Assembly (NCBI RefSeq): GCF_002100145.1
Contig: NZ_JXQD01000025.1
Span: 406,166-470,165 of the forward strand
Direction of reading: 5' to 3'
DNA length: 64,000 nt
DNA from: Vibrio sp. qd031
GTDB taxonomy: Bacteria; Pseudomonadota; Gammaproteobacteria; Enterobacterales; Vibrionaceae
Shown here: piece after piece, positions 50,274-60,138 of the stretch
Layout: every line of letters begins with the position of its first letter
Numbering within the stretch: the stretch's first letter is position 1
Translations under genes and position numbers: made by a program
The notes under the pieces: model-generated
Seen by the model: the letters and a program-made list of their open reading frames with translations, nothing else
What the model was told of the DNA's origin: nothing
Databases searched by the model: none

Positions 50274-51410
50274 ATGTTTGATTACGAAGTACTACGATTT
50301 ATTTGGTGGCTACTGATTGGCGTTTTGCTGGTTGGTTTTGCAATCACCGATGGATTTGACATGGGCGTTGGCGCGTTGGTGCCAATCATTGGTAAAACCG
50401 ACAACGAACGCCGTGTCATGATTAACTCAATAGCGCCGCACTGGGATGGCAACCAAGTATGGTTGATCACCGCAGGTGGTGCGCTGTTTGCTGCTTGGCC
50501 TCTAGTGTATGCGACGTCGTTTTCTGGCTTTTACTTTGCCATGATTGTGACGTTAGCGGCATTATGGCTACGTCCTGTTGGGCTTGATTACCGCTCTAAA
50601 ATTCAGGATAAACCGTGGCGTAAGGCTTGGGATATCGGTATCTCTATTAGTGGATTTGTACCGCCAGTAATATTTGGCGTCGCGTTTGGCAACTTGTTGC
50701 AGGGCGTACCGTTCCAGTTAAGCGACTTTATGATGCCGACCTACCATGGCTCTTTCTTTGGCCTTTTGAATCCATTCGCTCTGTTGTGTGGACTGGTGAG
50801 TTTGTCGATGATTTTGATGCAAGGTACAACTTGGCTGCAAATGAAAACGACAGCCGATGTGCATCAACGCGCTAGAACCTTATCTCAGATCTTTGGTCTG
50901 GTGACTGTTGTGCTATTTGTTTTGGCTGGCTTTATAGTGAAAAACATGGATGGATACGTGATCACGAGCGTGATGGACACAAATGGTCCTTCCAATCCTT
51001 TGCTGAAGGAAGTGTCGGTAGAGCAGGGCGCATGGCTCAATAACTATACCGCGTATCCGTTGATGTGGTTGGCACCCGTTATTGGTATTGCTATGTCTCT
51101 GCTTGCGGTTGTCTTTTCGAAGATGAATCGAGCTGGATTTGCATTCTTGACGTCATCCCTTGCAAACGCCGGGATCATCTTTACCGCGGGTCTTAGCATG
51201 TTCCCATTCGTGATGCCGTCGATTCTAAATCCTGATCATAGTTTGACTATGTGGGACGCGACATCTAGTGAGCTAACGCTCGGATTGATGACGGCAGTGG
51301 CTGTAGTGATGGTGCCAATTATTTTGGCTTACACCGCTTGGAGCTACTACAAAATGTTTGGCCGTTTGGACGAGCAATATATTGAAGACAACAAGAACTC
51401 ACTGTACTAA
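50274..51410 (+). CDS. cydB: Cytochrome bd ubiquinol oxidase subunit II
   Basis: The second structural subunit of cytochrome bd: 378 residues, about eight to nine membrane helices, with the family N-terminus RFIWWLLIGVLLVGFAITDG and PHWDGNQVWL. It has no haem ligand of its own. cydX follows after 12 bases. Confidence 0.96.
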   Translation: MFDYEVLRFIWWLLIGVLLVGFAITDGFDMGVGALVPIIGKTDNERRVMINSIAPHWDGNQVWLITAGGALFAAWPLVYATSFSGFYFAMIVTLAALWLRPVGLDYRSKIQDKPWRKAWDIGISISGFVPPVIFGVAFGNLLQGVPFQLSDFMMPTYHGSFFGLLNPFALLCGLVSLSMILMQGTTWLQMKTTADVHQRARTLSQIFGLVTVVLFVLAGFIVKNMDGYVITSVMDTNGPSNPLLKEVSVEQGAWLNNYTAYPLMWLAPVIGIAMSLLAVVFSKMNRAGFAFLTSSLANAGIIFTAGLSMFPFVMPSILNPDHSLTMWDATSSELTLGLMTAVAVVMVPIILAYTAWSYYKMFGRLDEQYIEDNKNSLY

Positions 51411-51422
51411 GGAGACAACACC

Positions 51423-51533
51423 ATGTGGTATTTTGCTTGGATTTTGGGCGTACTATTAGCCTGTGCCTTTGGCATCATCAACGCATTGTGGCTAGAGCAC
51501 AGTGAGATGATGGACAAAGACATCAACGAGTAA
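51423..51533 (+). CDS. cydX: Cytochrome bd small subunit CydX
   Basis: A 36-residue single-helix membrane protein needed for stable cytochrome bd: MWYFAWILGVLLACAFGI, then NALWLEHSE and a charged tail. AAGGAG lies 7 bases before the ATG. Length, the WYFAWILG start and its place right after cydB identify it. Confidence 0.94.
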   Translation: MWYFAWILGVLLACAFGIINALWLEHSEMMDKDINE

Positions 51534-51537
51534 TGTA

Positions 51538-51566
51538 AAAGGCGCTTCCCAGAAGCGCCTTTTTAG
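51538..51566 (+). terminator. cydABX terminator
   Basis: A 10-bp stem (AAAGGCGCTT at 51538-51547 and its complement at 51553-51562) with a 5-base loop and T tail. It stands immediately after cydX. Confidence 0.88.
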
Positions 51567-51886
51567 TTGGGGTCAGAGTCAACGGTTTGTTGGGGTCAGA
51601 GTCAAAATGATCAATTTTCCCAATGGGGGTCAGAGTCAATTTTTCATTCGGAACACCAAGTTGAACTCGGGGCCCATTTGACTCTGACCCCAACAAACTG
51701 ACCAACAGGCCATTCCCGTTAATTTTTTGTCTGAACTTGCCCAAATATTACGCCTTGCTCGCTGCTGTGTTTGTAAGCTGACATGACTGCAATTAACAAG
51801 ACAGCGGTGGTCGAAAACCTAGTTCAATCCAGCGTTCGCATATGCAACAGCGAAGCTTGCTCACCTAGCGATTGACTCTGACCCCA
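51567..51886. repeat. Cluster of TTGGGGTCAGAGTCAA repeats
   Basis: Five copies of a core GGGGTCAGAGTCAA: forward at 51567-51582, 51590-51605 and 51625-51639, reverse at 51678-51693 and 51872-51886. The second and fourth copies extend to longer inverted repeats (with GTTTGTTG before the core). No intact gene is seen in the remaining sequence up to ybgC (499 bases in all from the end of cydX). I have the impression this motif recurs in Vibrio and other gammaproteobacteria near REP-associated or IS-like transposases, but none is visible here. It occupies the place where ybgE is expected. Confidence 0.82.
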
Positions 51887-52032
51887 TCGAGGTTGTCTTA
51901 TTTTTGGACATTTATCATGCATTTATTCCACACTAATCAAAAATTTGCCTAAATAGAGTCACAATGTTCAGTACTTTGTATATAGTGGGGTATTTGGTGA
52001 AAACCGCGTTTACAACGTACAAGGAATGACTC

Positions 52033-52449
52033 GTGAGCAGCACTTCCCATTTTCAATGGCCAGTCAGAATTTATTACGAAGATACCGACGCCGGTGGGAT
52101 TGTATATCACTCTAATTACCTTAAGTATTTTGAGCGCGCTCGAACCGAACTTTTAAGAAGTAAAGGTGTCTCACAACAAGTGTTGTTAGAGCAACACACG
52201 GGCTTTGTGGTTCGCCATATGGACATAGATTTTAAGCAAGGAGCCACTCTCGACGAAGCGTTGATAGTGAACACTTGGATTAAAGAACAGAAAAAGGCCA
52301 GCCTGATCTTTTGTCAGGAGATGGTTAATGATAATGGGCGAGTATTGTGTAGTGCCACAGTTAAGGTAGCATGTGTCAACACTCAGAAAATGAAGCCCAT
52401 GGCTATACCCAGCTATTTAGTAACGGAGTTAACGACCAGTGTCAGCTGA
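52033..52449 (+). CDS. ybgC: Acyl-CoA thioesterase YbgC
   Basis: A 138-residue hot-dog-fold thioesterase usually first in the tol-pal cluster: [26 protein letters not shown] carries the catalytic Asp and family motif. It acts on short-chain or acyl-carrier thioesters, and has been linked to phospholipid metabolism. The start is GTG. It overlaps tolQ by 11 bases. Confidence 0.95.
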   Translation: MSSTSHFQWPVRIYYEDTDAGGIVYHSNYLKYFERARTELLRSKGVSQQVLLEQHTGFVVRHMDIDFKQGATLDEALIVNTWIKEQKKASLIFCQEMVNDNGRVLCSATVKVACVNTQKMKPMAIPSYLVTELTTSVS

Positions 52450-53128
52450 AATTAATTTTATCGATCTTATCCTAGAAGCCAGTTTACTTGTTCAGCTTGT
52501 GATGCTGACGCTAGTAGGGATGTCAGTCGCTTCATGGGCCATGATTATTCAGCGCAGTAAAGTGATCTCTGCGGCCAAGGATCAAACCGCAAAATTTGAA
52601 GACAAATTCTGGTCAGGTAAAGAGTTGTCGCAGCTTTATCAAGAAGTGAAAGCGCGCAAAGACTCGATTTATGGTATTGAAGAAATATTCTATTCAGGCT
52701 TTACCGAGTTCGCTCGTTTACGCCGCAGCAATCCCAATTCGCCCGATTACGTGATGGAAGGCACTGGCCGTTCTATGCGAGTGTCTGTGGCACGAGAAGT
52801 AGAAGAGCTTGAAACCAGCTTGCCATTTTTAGCTACAGTGGGCTCAATCAGTCCTTACATCGGTCTGTTTGGTACTGTTTGGGGCATCATGCACGCGTTT
52901 ATTGCCCTAGGTGAAGTGAAACAAGCGACGCTTGCTATGGTAGCCCCTGGTATTGCCGAAGCATTGATTGCGACCGCTATGGGTCTGTTTGCCGCAATTC
53001 CAGCGGTTATGGCCTATAACCGCTTAAGCAACCAAGTATCAAAACTAGAACATTCCTATGCGACGTTCTCTGAAGAGTTCCACAGCATCTTGCATCGTCA
53101 AGCAATGAGCACGACAGAAAGAGACTAA
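52439..53128 (+). CDS. tolQ: Tol-Pal protein TolQ
   Basis: Inner-membrane proton-channel subunit, homologous to ExbB and MotA, powering outer-membrane constriction at division. 229 residues, three membrane helices (about 15-37, 135-157, 170-195) and the family motif [23 protein letters not shown] start inside ybgC. Confidence 0.96.
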   Translation: MSAEINFIDLILEASLLVQLVMLTLVGMSVASWAMIIQRSKVISAAKDQTAKFEDKFWSGKELSQLYQEVKARKDSIYGIEEIFYSGFTEFARLRRSNPNSPDYVMEGTGRSMRVSVAREVEELETSLPFLATVGSISPYIGLFGTVWGIMHAFIALGEVKQATLAMVAPGIAEALIATAMGLFAAIPAVMAYNRLSNQVSKLEHSYATFSEEFHSILHRQAMSTTERD

Positions 53129-53130
53129 GC

Positions 53131-53574
53131 ATGGCCGGTTATCAACCTAAAAAACGCAAGTTAACTGCCGAGATTAATGTGGTGCCTTACATCGATGTGA
53201 TGTTAGTACTGCTGATCATCTTTATGGTGACGTCACCCTTTATCACGCAAGGTGTGGATGTTGAGTTGCCACAGGCGTCCACCGCTAAGCCTGCGTCAGA
53301 ACTCGATGGCAGTGATGTGGGCAGCTTTATCATTGTCGAAATTGCAGCAGACGGTGTACTGGGACTCAGCGTAAATGATGAAGACATGATACGCGGTCTA
53401 AGTCTAGACGAGGTGATAGTGAGAGTAAAAGCAGAAATGTCACTCTCTCCAAACTCACCGGTTGCGGTAGGTGGAGACGCCGCAACACCGTATGCTGATG
53501 TTGTATTAGTGCTTGACGAACTCAGTCAGGCAGGCATTCCTAAAGTAGGATTGTTAACGGATATTAAGGAATAA
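53131..53574 (+). CDS. tolR: Tol-Pal protein TolR
   Basis: Partner of TolQ, homologous to ExbD and MotB. 147 residues; a single membrane helix (VVPYIDVMLVLLIIFMV) contains the essential aspartate that takes the proton, followed by a periplasmic dimerising domain. Two bases after tolQ. Confidence 0.95.
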   Translation: MAGYQPKKRKLTAEINVVPYIDVMLVLLIIFMVTSPFITQGVDVELPQASTAKPASELDGSDVGSFIIVEIAADGVLGLSVNDEDMIRGLSLDEVIVRVKAEMSLSPNSPVAVGGDAATPYADVVLVLDELSQAGIPKVGLLTDIKE

Positions 53575-53588
53575 CTTCCGTTGGTTGT

Positions 53589-54677
53589 ATGAAGAAAAAC
53601 AATAAATTAACCAAATCACTCATCATCTCGTTTGCCATGCATGCTTTGCTCGTGGCGGCGTTGATATGGGGGACCGATTTTAATATGTCTCCCAAAGAAC
53701 CGTCTGGGCAAATTGTGCAGGCGGTGGTGATCGATCCAAGTGCCATACGCGAGCAAGCTGCAAAAATCCGTGAGCAGCGGCAGGCGGCTTCTAAAGCAGA
53801 GCAAGATCGTTTAGATAAACTTCGCAAGCAAAGTGAAGAGCTTGAGAAGAATCGCAAGCAAGAAGAAGAACGCATTCGTAAACTTCAGCAAGATAAAGCG
53901 CGCGCCGAAAAAGCCGCTGTGGAAGCGGATAAAAAACGCAAGCAGCAAGAAGAGCAGCGAAAAGTAGAAGAAGAGAAAACGCGTCAAGCAGAGGCAGAGC
54001 GCAAGCAAAAAGAAGAAGCGACGCGCAAAGCAGAGGCAGCAAGGCTGGCAGGAATTGCAGCAGCAAAAGAAGCCGAAGAGCGGGCAGTAAAAGAGCGCCT
54101 TAAAGCTGAAGAGGCTGAAAAAGCTCGTATTGCCAAAGAGAAAGAAGCTGCCGAAGCGGTGAAGAAAGAACAGTTAGAGCGTGAACGTGCCGAGAAAGCT
54201 GAGCAAGAGCGAATTGCCCAAGAGAAAGCAGCAGCAGAGGCGGCAGAGAAAGCCAAAATTGAGCAGCAGCGTTTGGAGCAACTTGAGCGCGAACGCAAAG
54301 CGCAAGAAGAAGCACTTAATAATATTTTTGCCGGTATGGCAGAAGAAAACGCAGCTAACGCGGAAGCGGCCGCTCGTGCTCGAAGTCAACGCAATGCCGA
54401 TGAATTGGCTCGATACTCTGCCATCTATACGCAACTTATCCAAAGTAAACTTCGCATAGATGATGCTTATCGGGGAAAGCAATGTCGCGTCAATCTTAAG
54501 TTGATACCGACTGGGGCTGACGCGATAGTGAGTCAGGTAAAAGTGATCAGTGGTGATAATCAGCTATGCAGCGCGACACGAAGCGCGATTAGCCAAGTAA
54601 GCAGTTTCCCACTTCCAACAGCAGCCGAGGTGGCAAAACAATTGACCAACATTAATTTGACGGTAGTACCAGAATAA
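53589..54677 (+). CDS. tolA: Tol-Pal protein TolA
   Basis: Links TolQR in the inner membrane to TolB and Pal. 362 residues: N-terminal membrane helix ([19 protein letters not shown]), a long helical domain rich in Ala, Lys, Glu and Arg (about residues 50-255), and a C-terminal globular domain ([11 protein letters not shown], then [10 protein letters not shown]) with two cysteines. The base-composition repeat in the middle explains several open frames on the opposite strand that are not genes. Confidence 0.94.
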   Translation: MKKNNKLTKSLIISFAMHALLVAALIWGTDFNMSPKEPSGQIVQAVVIDPSAIREQAAKIREQRQAASKAEQDRLDKLRKQSEELEKNRKQEEERIRKLQQDKARAEKAAVEADKKRKQQEEQRKVEEEKTRQAEAERKQKEEATRKAEAARLAGIAAAKEAEERAVKERLKAEEAEKARIAKEKEAAEAVKKEQLERERAEKAEQERIAQEKAAAEAAEKAKIEQQRLEQLERERKAQEEALNNIFAGMAEENAANAEAAARARSQRNADELARYSAIYTQLIQSKLRIDDAYRGKQCRVNLKLIPTGADAIVSQVKVISGDNQLCSATRSAISQVSSFPLPTAAEVAKQLTNINLTVVPE

Positions 54678-54687
54678 GGATGTTACA

Positions 54688-56040
54688 GTGATTAAGAACT
54701 TTTTTACTTCACTTGTGCTGATCGTAGCTATGGCAGCACCCAATGCCTATGCAGCATTAGAACTGGTGATCACCGATGGCATTAACTCAGCAAGGCCTAT
54801 TGGCGTTGTACCGTTTAAATGGACAGGTAGCGCGGAGTTGCCTCAAGACGTCTCGGCGGTTATTGCTTCCGATTTACAGCGCAGTGGTAAGTTTAGCCCC
54901 GTTGCTGTAAGCAAAATGCCCCAAACCCCTTATAGCGATAGCGAAGTAAACTTCGATGCATGGACCGGTTTAGGTGTGGATGCCGTGGTTACTGGGACCA
55001 TTACGCCAACCGCAAACGGCGACTACGAAATTAATTACCAATTGATCGATGTGGTGCGCGGTGCGCTCACTGGTGGTGATGCGAAAGCACTTAATGCCAA
55101 TGGTGAACTTGAGCTGTCACGTGATCACGTCCTATTTACTAAGCGCGCGACGGTTCCCGAATCGCGTTTAAGAGAGTACGCACACCGCATTTCAGACCTT
55201 GTCTACGAACGCCTTACTGGTGAGCGCGGCGCCTTTTTAACGCGCGTTGCTTATGTGGTGGTAGAAGACAACGCTACCTACCCTTACCAACTTCGCGTAG
55301 CCGATTACGATGGCTACAACGAACGCATGGTGCTGCGCTCAAAACAGCCACTGATGTCTCCAGATTGGTCACCCGATGGGCGTCAACTGGCGTACGTAAG
55401 CTTCCAAAGCGGCCAAGCAGAAATTTTTATAATGGACATCTACACAGGCAAACGTGAGAAGTTAGCGTCGTACCCAAGACATAACGGTGCCCCTCGTTTC
55501 TCCCCTGATGGAAAGTCATTGGCGATGGTATTGTCTAAATCGGGAAGCCTGCATACCTACGTGATGGATCTTGAATCTCGCAAACTGACTCAAATTACTC
55601 GCGGCCGTTCAAATAACACGGAACCGTTTTGGCACCCGAATGGCGAATCGCTCATATTTACCTCCGATAGGGGTGGTAAACCACAGATTTATCAAGTAAA
55701 TTTGTCGAACGGGTCGACAAATCGTATAACCTGGCAAGGCAATCAAAACCTTGGTGGTCAGATCACTCCAGATGGCAAATTTCTCATAATGGTGAACGCG
55801 TCACGTGATGGATTTAATCTGGCGAAACAAGACTTGGAAACTGGTGCCGTTCAAATACTGACCAAAACTCAGTTGGACGAATCCCCAAGTATTGCACCAA
55901 ACGGTGGAATGGTTATTTACAGTTCAATGTATAACAAGAAAAACGTTCTTTCGATGGTTTCTATTGACGGCAGATTCAGTGCACGACTGCCAGCCACTAC
56001 AGGGCGTGTAAGAGCGCCAGCTTGGTCACCGTTTTTGTAA
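54688..56040 (+). CDS. tolB: Tol-Pal protein TolB
   Basis: A periplasmic beta-propeller that binds Pal, TolA and outer-membrane proteins. 450 residues; signal peptide cleaved near NAYAA, an N-terminal domain of about 150 residues and a six-bladed propeller with repeated SPDG-type motifs ([25 protein letters not shown]). The start is GTG, 10 bases after tolA. Confidence 0.96.
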   Translation: MIKNFFTSLVLIVAMAAPNAYAALELVITDGINSARPIGVVPFKWTGSAELPQDVSAVIASDLQRSGKFSPVAVSKMPQTPYSDSEVNFDAWTGLGVDAVVTGTITPTANGDYEINYQLIDVVRGALTGGDAKALNANGELELSRDHVLFTKRATVPESRLREYAHRISDLVYERLTGERGAFLTRVAYVVVEDNATYPYQLRVADYDGYNERMVLRSKQPLMSPDWSPDGRQLAYVSFQSGQAEIFIMDIYTGKREKLASYPRHNGAPRFSPDGKSLAMVLSKSGSLHTYVMDLESRKLTQITRGRSNNTEPFWHPNGESLIFTSDRGGKPQIYQVNLSNGSTNRITWQGNQNLGGQITPDGKFLIMVNASRDGFNLAKQDLETGAVQILTKTQLDESPSIAPNGGMVIYSSMYNKKNVLSMVSIDGRFSARLPATTGRVRAPAWSPFL

Positions 56041-56074
56041 CTCCGATAACTTGACGTATAAAGGAAAAAAAATA

Positions 56075-56620
56075 ATGCAACTTAATAAAGTTCTTAAAGG
56101 GCTTCTTATTGCGCTACCTGTTCTAGCAATGACTGCTTGTAGTTCAAGTGACGACGCAGCTAACGCTTCTAACGCAGAGCAAACCACTAACCAACAAGCT
56201 GGCGCAACTGACGGCACAACGGACACGACTGTCGTTTCTCCAATTGACGAGTCTGCTCAAATGTCTGAGCAAGAGCTGAAAGAAGAAGCTCTTCGTGAAT
56301 CTCAAACGATTTACTTTGCGTTCGATAACTCAACCATCGAAACGTCATACGAAGAAATGCTAGCGGCTCACGCAGCTTACCTAAGCAAAAACCCTAACCT
56401 AGATGTTAAAATCGAAGGTCATGCGGATGAGCGCGGTACTCCTGAGTACAACATCGCACTAGGCGAGCGTCGTGCAATGGCGGTTTCTCGTTACCTACAA
56501 GCATCTGGCGTTGAAGCTGGTCAAATCTCTATCGTAAGCTACGGTGAAGAAAAACCAGAAATTCTAGGCCAATCTGAAGACGCTTACGCTAAAAACCGTC
56601 GCGCGGTTCTAGTATACTAA
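56075..56620 (+). CDS. pal: Peptidoglycan-associated lipoprotein Pal
   Basis: Outer-membrane lipoprotein that anchors the envelope to peptidoglycan. 181 residues; lipobox LAMTAC (Cys at about residue 22), a serine and threonine-rich linker and an OmpA-like domain (EGHADERGTPEYNIALGERR) that binds diaminopimelate. ATG 56075 was chosen because AAAGGA lies upstream; an earlier TTG would add a basic leader. Confidence 0.96.
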   Translation: MQLNKVLKGLLIALPVLAMTACSSSDDAANASNAEQTTNQQAGATDGTTDTTVVSPIDESAQMSEQELKEEALRESQTIYFAFDNSTIETSYEEMLAAHAAYLSKNPNLDVKIEGHADERGTPEYNIALGERRAMAVSRYLQASGVEAGQISIVSYGEEKPEILGQSEDAYAKNRRAVLVY

Positions 56621-56651
56621 TCTTCAGTACACTTAAATAAGAGTCAGTAAC

Positions 56652-57434
56652 ATGAAGCGATTAATGACGCTTTCGTTACTGGTAAGTGCAGCAAGCGTTA
56701 CGTTTGCTGCACCAGCTCCAGTATCGGATCTCAATTCTACAACCCCATCAGCATCGGCGAGCTCTTCGAGCGAATCGTCTGTGCAACGCCTCGAACGCCT
56801 CCTGCAAAACAGCAATCGACTGCAAGTAAACTTACAGCAACAGGTCGATGATATGTCACTGGAAATCAGTGAACTACGCGGGGCATTAGAACAAAGCCAA
56901 TACGATTCAAATCAAATGGTATTGCGCCAAAAAGAGTTGTTTATCGAACTCGACAAAATGCGTACAGAACTGGCTGAACTTAAGCAAAACGGTGTGGCCG
57001 CTGCTGTGCCAGTTAACACTCAAGATCAGCCGCAAACTGCGGGAACGTATACCGACAACGAAGCGGAAAAATCCGCTTACCAAACCGCGGTAGATTTGGT
57101 GATCAAGCAGCGTGATTATGATGCTGCGCTAGTCGCTTTTGAAGCGTTTAATAAAGATTACCCACAATCCGTATACTCGGCGAACTCTAACTACTGGCTA
57201 GGTCAGCTTTATTTCACTAAGAAAGAAGACATAGATTCGGCTAAAGCATTTGCCATTGTTGTTTCTAATCAAGATTCGAACAAGCGCGCTGATGCCTTGG
57301 TCAAATTAGGTGAAATAGCCGCGCGTAACGGTAACTCTGCTGCTGCGAAACAGTACTACCAACAAGTGTTGGATGAGTATCAAGGTAGCGCATCGGCAAC
57401 CAAGGCTGGCGAGCGCATGCAAGCGTTGAACTAG
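56652..57434 (+). CDS. cpoB: Cell division coordinator CpoB (YbgF)
   Basis: A periplasmic protein that couples Tol activity with PBP1B during division. 260 residues: signal peptide (to about FAAPAP), an N-terminal trimerising coiled coil (about 40-115) and C-terminal TPR repeats (SAYQTAVDLVIKQRDYDAAL, SVYSANSNYWLGQLY). Last gene of the tol-pal cluster. Confidence 0.95.
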   Translation: MKRLMTLSLLVSAASVTFAAPAPVSDLNSTTPSASASSSSESSVQRLERLLQNSNRLQVNLQQQVDDMSLEISELRGALEQSQYDSNQMVLRQKELFIELDKMRTELAELKQNGVAAAVPVNTQDQPQTAGTYTDNEAEKSAYQTAVDLVIKQRDYDAALVAFEAFNKDYPQSVYSANSNYWLGQLYFTKKEDIDSAKAFAIVVSNQDSNKRADALVKLGEIAARNGNSAAAKQYYQQVLDEYQGSASATKAGERMQALN

Positions 57435-57453
57435 CATTAAGGTTTTAGATACG

Positions 57454-57500
57454 AATAAAGCCAGACAACGACATAGCCTATGTCGTTGTCTGGCTTTATT
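57454..57500. terminator. Long perfect hairpin after cpoB
   Basis: A 22-bp perfect stem (57454-57475 and 57479-57500) with a 3-base loop. There is no proper T run after it, only TTATT within the stem. It probably ends the tol-pal transcript but is longer than a normal terminator. Confidence 0.6.
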
Positions 57501-57581
57501 GCATCTAGAAGAAAGTATTAACTCCAAAACTTTATTGCGGTACACTTACGCTAATATAGTAACAGGTATCAGAGCCGTCTC

Positions 57582-58646
57582 ATGAGCCACATTCTCGACA
57601 TCGTTGAATCACCCGTATATCCATTTCCACCAAAGCCAGTACCATTGAGTGATGAGCAAAAGGCTCAGCATCTTGCTAATGTTAAGCGACTTCTCAAAGA
57701 GAAAGACGCGGTGCTGATTGCGCATTACTACACCGACCCAGAAATTCAAGCTTTGGCAGAAGAAACGGGTGGGTTTGTTGGTGACTCGTTAGAAATGGCC
57801 AAGTTTGGTAATCGCCACGACGCAAGTACCTTGGTTATTGCTGGCGTGCGCTTTATGGGGGAATCAGCAAAGATTCTCACCCCGCAAAAACGTATCCTTA
57901 TGCCGACACTCGATGCGGAGTGTTCACTTGACCTTGGGTGTCCTGCAGACGAGTTCAGTCGCTTTTGTGATGAGCATCCAGACCATACTGTGGTTGTTTA
58001 CGCCAATACCTCTGCAGCGGTCAAAGCGCGCGCCGATTGGGTTGTTACCTCAAGCATCGCCCTAGAAATTGTCGAACACTTGGACGCCGAAGATAAACAA
58101 ATTATTTGGGGGCCCGATCGTCATTTAGGCTCTTACATTCAAAATCAAACTGGCGCTGAAATGCTACTGTGGAATGGCGAATGTGTGGTCCACGATGAGT
58201 TTTCGTCTAAAGCACTCAGCGACATGAAATCGCTCTACCCAGACGCTGCGATCTTGGTACACCCAGAATCTCCAGCCAGTGTTGTTGAACTCGCAGACGC
58301 TGTTGGCTCAACCAGTCAGTTAATTAAGGCCGCTAAAGAGCTGCCTAATAAGCAATTGATTGTCGCCACAGACAAAGGCATTTTCTTTAAAATGCAGCAG
58401 CTAGTCCCTGAGAAAGAGCTCATCGAAGCCCCAACGGCCGGAGCGGGTGCAACGTGTCGCAGCTGCGCACATTGCCCTTGGATGGCAATGAATGGATTGG
58501 CAGCCATTGAGAACGCGTTAGAAAATGGTGGTGACAACCACGAAATTTTTGTCGACGAAGAAGTTCGCGTTAAATCGCTTATTCCTCTCGATCGTATGCT
58601 CAAATTTGCGGAAGAATTAAACATTAAGGTAAAAGGCAACGCCTAG
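57582..58646 (+). CDS. nadA: Quinolinate synthase A
   Basis: NadA condenses iminoaspartate (from NadB) with dihydroxyacetone phosphate to form quinolinate, the first steps of NAD synthesis. 354 residues. Three conserved cysteines for the 4Fe-4S cluster lie within [10 protein letters not shown] and [13 protein letters not shown], and [13 protein letters not shown] is the family N-terminal motif. Single-gene unit with a terminator. Confidence 0.97.
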   Translation: MSHILDIVESPVYPFPPKPVPLSDEQKAQHLANVKRLLKEKDAVLIAHYYTDPEIQALAEETGGFVGDSLEMAKFGNRHDASTLVIAGVRFMGESAKILTPQKRILMPTLDAECSLDLGCPADEFSRFCDEHPDHTVVVYANTSAAVKARADWVVTSSIALEIVEHLDAEDKQIIWGPDRHLGSYIQNQTGAEMLLWNGECVVHDEFSSKALSDMKSLYPDAAILVHPESPASVVELADAVGSTSQLIKAAKELPNKQLIVATDKGIFFKMQQLVPEKELIEAPTAGAGATCRSCAHCPWMAMNGLAAIENALENGGDNHEIFVDEEVRVKSLIPLDRMLKFAEELNIKVKGNA

Positions 58647-58668
58647 CGTTAGAGCCGGTAAACCATTC

Positions 58669-58697
58669 AAAGCCTCGCTATAATGCGGGGCTTTTTT
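58669..58697 (+). terminator. nadA terminator
   Basis: A 10-bp stem with one G-T pair (58669-58678 and 58685-58694), 6-base loop and a T run. Confidence 0.87.
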
Positions 58698-58895
58698 GAT
58701 TGAAGGCTAAGAACAATTGGTTTCATTAAAGCCTATTAATTCAATGGCTTATATGGACTTAAACGACGTATTTTGTAACACTTACGCAATTGAAGGGTGC
58801 TTTAAAATTCGCCTATTATTGGGCGGCATCGTTTCAATAAAAGCGAATACGTTGCTTGGCTATTTAAATAAAAATCAAAAATTTGGAAATGAACT

Positions 58896-59159
58896 ATGAA
58901 ATCTATTTTTACCTTTGACTCAATGCTTACACCAAAATTGGTGACCATTTTATATTGGCTGCTTATTGCAGCGTCTATCATCACGGGTCTTACTACGATG
59001 TTCGCAGGTTACTACGGAGTAACAGCCGAGTCGGTCATTATGGGTCTATTGACTATTGTAGGTGGTATGTTGGCCGCACGTATTTGGTGTGAATTGATGA
59101 TTGTGATATTTAAGATCAACGAGAATCTACAAGCGCTGCGCGAAAAGCACGACGCATAG
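58896..59159 (+). CDS. DUF4282 membrane protein
   Basis: An 87-residue protein with two membrane helices (about 17-37 and 45-68) and a charged C-terminal tail. The start MKSIFTFDSMLTPKLVTILY matches DUF4282. Function unknown. A palindromic repeat begins right after its stop codon. Confidence 0.8.
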   Translation: MKSIFTFDSMLTPKLVTILYWLLIAASIITGLTTMFAGYYGVTAESVIMGLLTIVGGMLAARIWCELMIVIFKINENLQALREKHDA

Positions 59160-59160
59160 A

Positions 59161-59320
59161 ACCAACCAAAGCAATTACCAGATCATCCTAGCTCGTTAAA
59201 ATCACTGATAACAGCGTTAAAGATTTTGTAGGTAGAACAATTACCTACGGTAATCTTAAGCTTGTTCTTAGCGATTTTTCCGTCGCAAATTTCTGAACAG
59301 TTAATTACTTCGATTGGCAT
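59161..59320. repeat. 160-bp palindromic MITE-like repeat, copy 2
   Basis: Related to the repeat at 39146-39238 in the opposite orientation. The ends are inverted repeats (left ACCAACCAAAGCAATTAC, right GTTAATTACTTCGATTGG) and the segment GATTTTTCCG-N-CGCAA is shared. This copy has about 65 bases more in the middle, including an inner hairpin (GTAGGTA...TTACCTAC at about 59228-59248). It begins at the stop of the DUF4282 gene. An open frame across it is not a gene. Confidence 0.8.
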
Positions 59321-59323
59321 AAC

Positions 59324-59357
59324 AAAAAAGCCGCTAACCAGTATGGCTAGCGGCTTT
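59324..59357 (-). terminator. Terminator of the UPF0149 gene
   Basis: AAAGCCGCTA (59327-59336) pairs with TAGCGGCTTT (59348-59357); on the minus strand the stem is followed by a T run. It serves the gene at 59382. Confidence 0.82.
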
Positions 59358-59381
59358 ATCTTTTGTGTCTCTAGACGGTGT

Positions 59382-59948
59382 TTACTGCTTTGCGAGCATA
59401 ACGCCTTTTTGAGTGAGTCCACACAGCATCACAGGGATAGCATTGAATATCTCCTCAAACTGGTCAAGTCCTTCAGCGCCTTGATCTTTCAATGTTTCCA
59501 TCGCTGTTTCTGGGTCAAATAACATGCTTATAGAAAGTAGCACACCGCCAAGCAGAGCGTTATCTTCGCTGTGCTCTGGCATCAACGTCTCCCAATCGTC
59601 TCTGGCCAATTGCCAGCCTTGCAAAATGCCTTCACAAAAGTCTCGAGCATACTGATTCACAATCTCTTCATCATCGATTGATGCTTCTGCCGGCCATTCC
59701 CAGTTACCATCAAGAAGTGCAGGGCGATACGCATTCCAAATCCCAATCACAGCTTCTGCGTAATGTTCTAATTGTTCTGCGCTAGAAAAGGGTGCCGTCT
59801 CAGCGCCGCCCCACAAAAAGGGTAGCCATTCTTCAGGAGACAATACATGAGGCGCTGCCGCCATAGAGCATACAAAACCACGAGTTTTGGCTTCGTTAAG
59901 TACGGTATTCTGCAGCTCAGGAAGAGCCAGTAAACTAGGTAAATCCAC
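59382..59948 (-). CDS. UPF0149 (YecA-like) family protein
   Basis: A 188-residue helical cytosolic protein with the UPF0149 pattern (EEWLPFLWGGAETAPFSS, then FCEGILQGWQLARDDW). It lacks the C-terminal SEC-C zinc motif that some YecA proteins have. Function unknown. GTG 59948 was chosen because AGGA lies 7 bases upstream; a longer TTG frame has no ribosome-binding site. Confidence 0.8.
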   Translation of the reverse strand: MDLPSLLALPELQNTVLNEAKTRGFVCSMAAAPHVLSPEEWLPFLWGGAETAPFSSAEQLEHYAEAVIGIWNAYRPALLDGNWEWPAEASIDDEEIVNQYARDFCEGILQGWQLARDDWETLMPEHSEDNALLGGVLLSISMLFDPETAMETLKDQGAEGLDQFEEIFNAIPVMLCGLTQKGVMLAKQ

Positions 59949-60074
59949 GATAAAATCCTGCAAATTGTTTGCGCTGATTCTATCAGTTATTAGGGCTATT
60001 TCGCACAAAATTTGCCAAAACAGCTAATAAATGAACACTCAAGCCCCAAAGTACAGCTTTTTGCGTATTTACAC

Positions 60075-60103
60075 TTGACCATTGACCTCTAAATCTTTAG
60101 ATT
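60075..60103 (+). promoter_or_regulatory. Promoter of tRNA-Ser
   Basis: TTGACC (60075-60080) and TAGATT (60098-60103) with 17 bases between, ending 35 bases before the tRNA. A good sigma-70 match. Confidence 0.6.
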
Positions 60104-60138
60104 AACGCTCCGTTAGCCAAGCTAACGCTATCAATTAC

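Noticed and set aside
51523..51744. Open frame over the GGGGTCAGAGTCAA repeats
   Set aside because: Its repeated LTLTP segments simply translate the DNA repeat; it overlaps cydX in antisense.
51567..51886. CRISPR array
   Set aside because: The repeats occur in both orientations with irregular spacing and no cas genes are present.
53564..54482. Several open frames opposite tolA
   Set aside because: They arise from the biased Ala/Lys/Glu codons of the TolA helical domain and have no starts or homology.
59183..59422. Open frame on the minus strand across the palindromic repeat
   Set aside because: It runs through the repeat and a terminator and into the UPF0149 gene; no ribosome-binding site.
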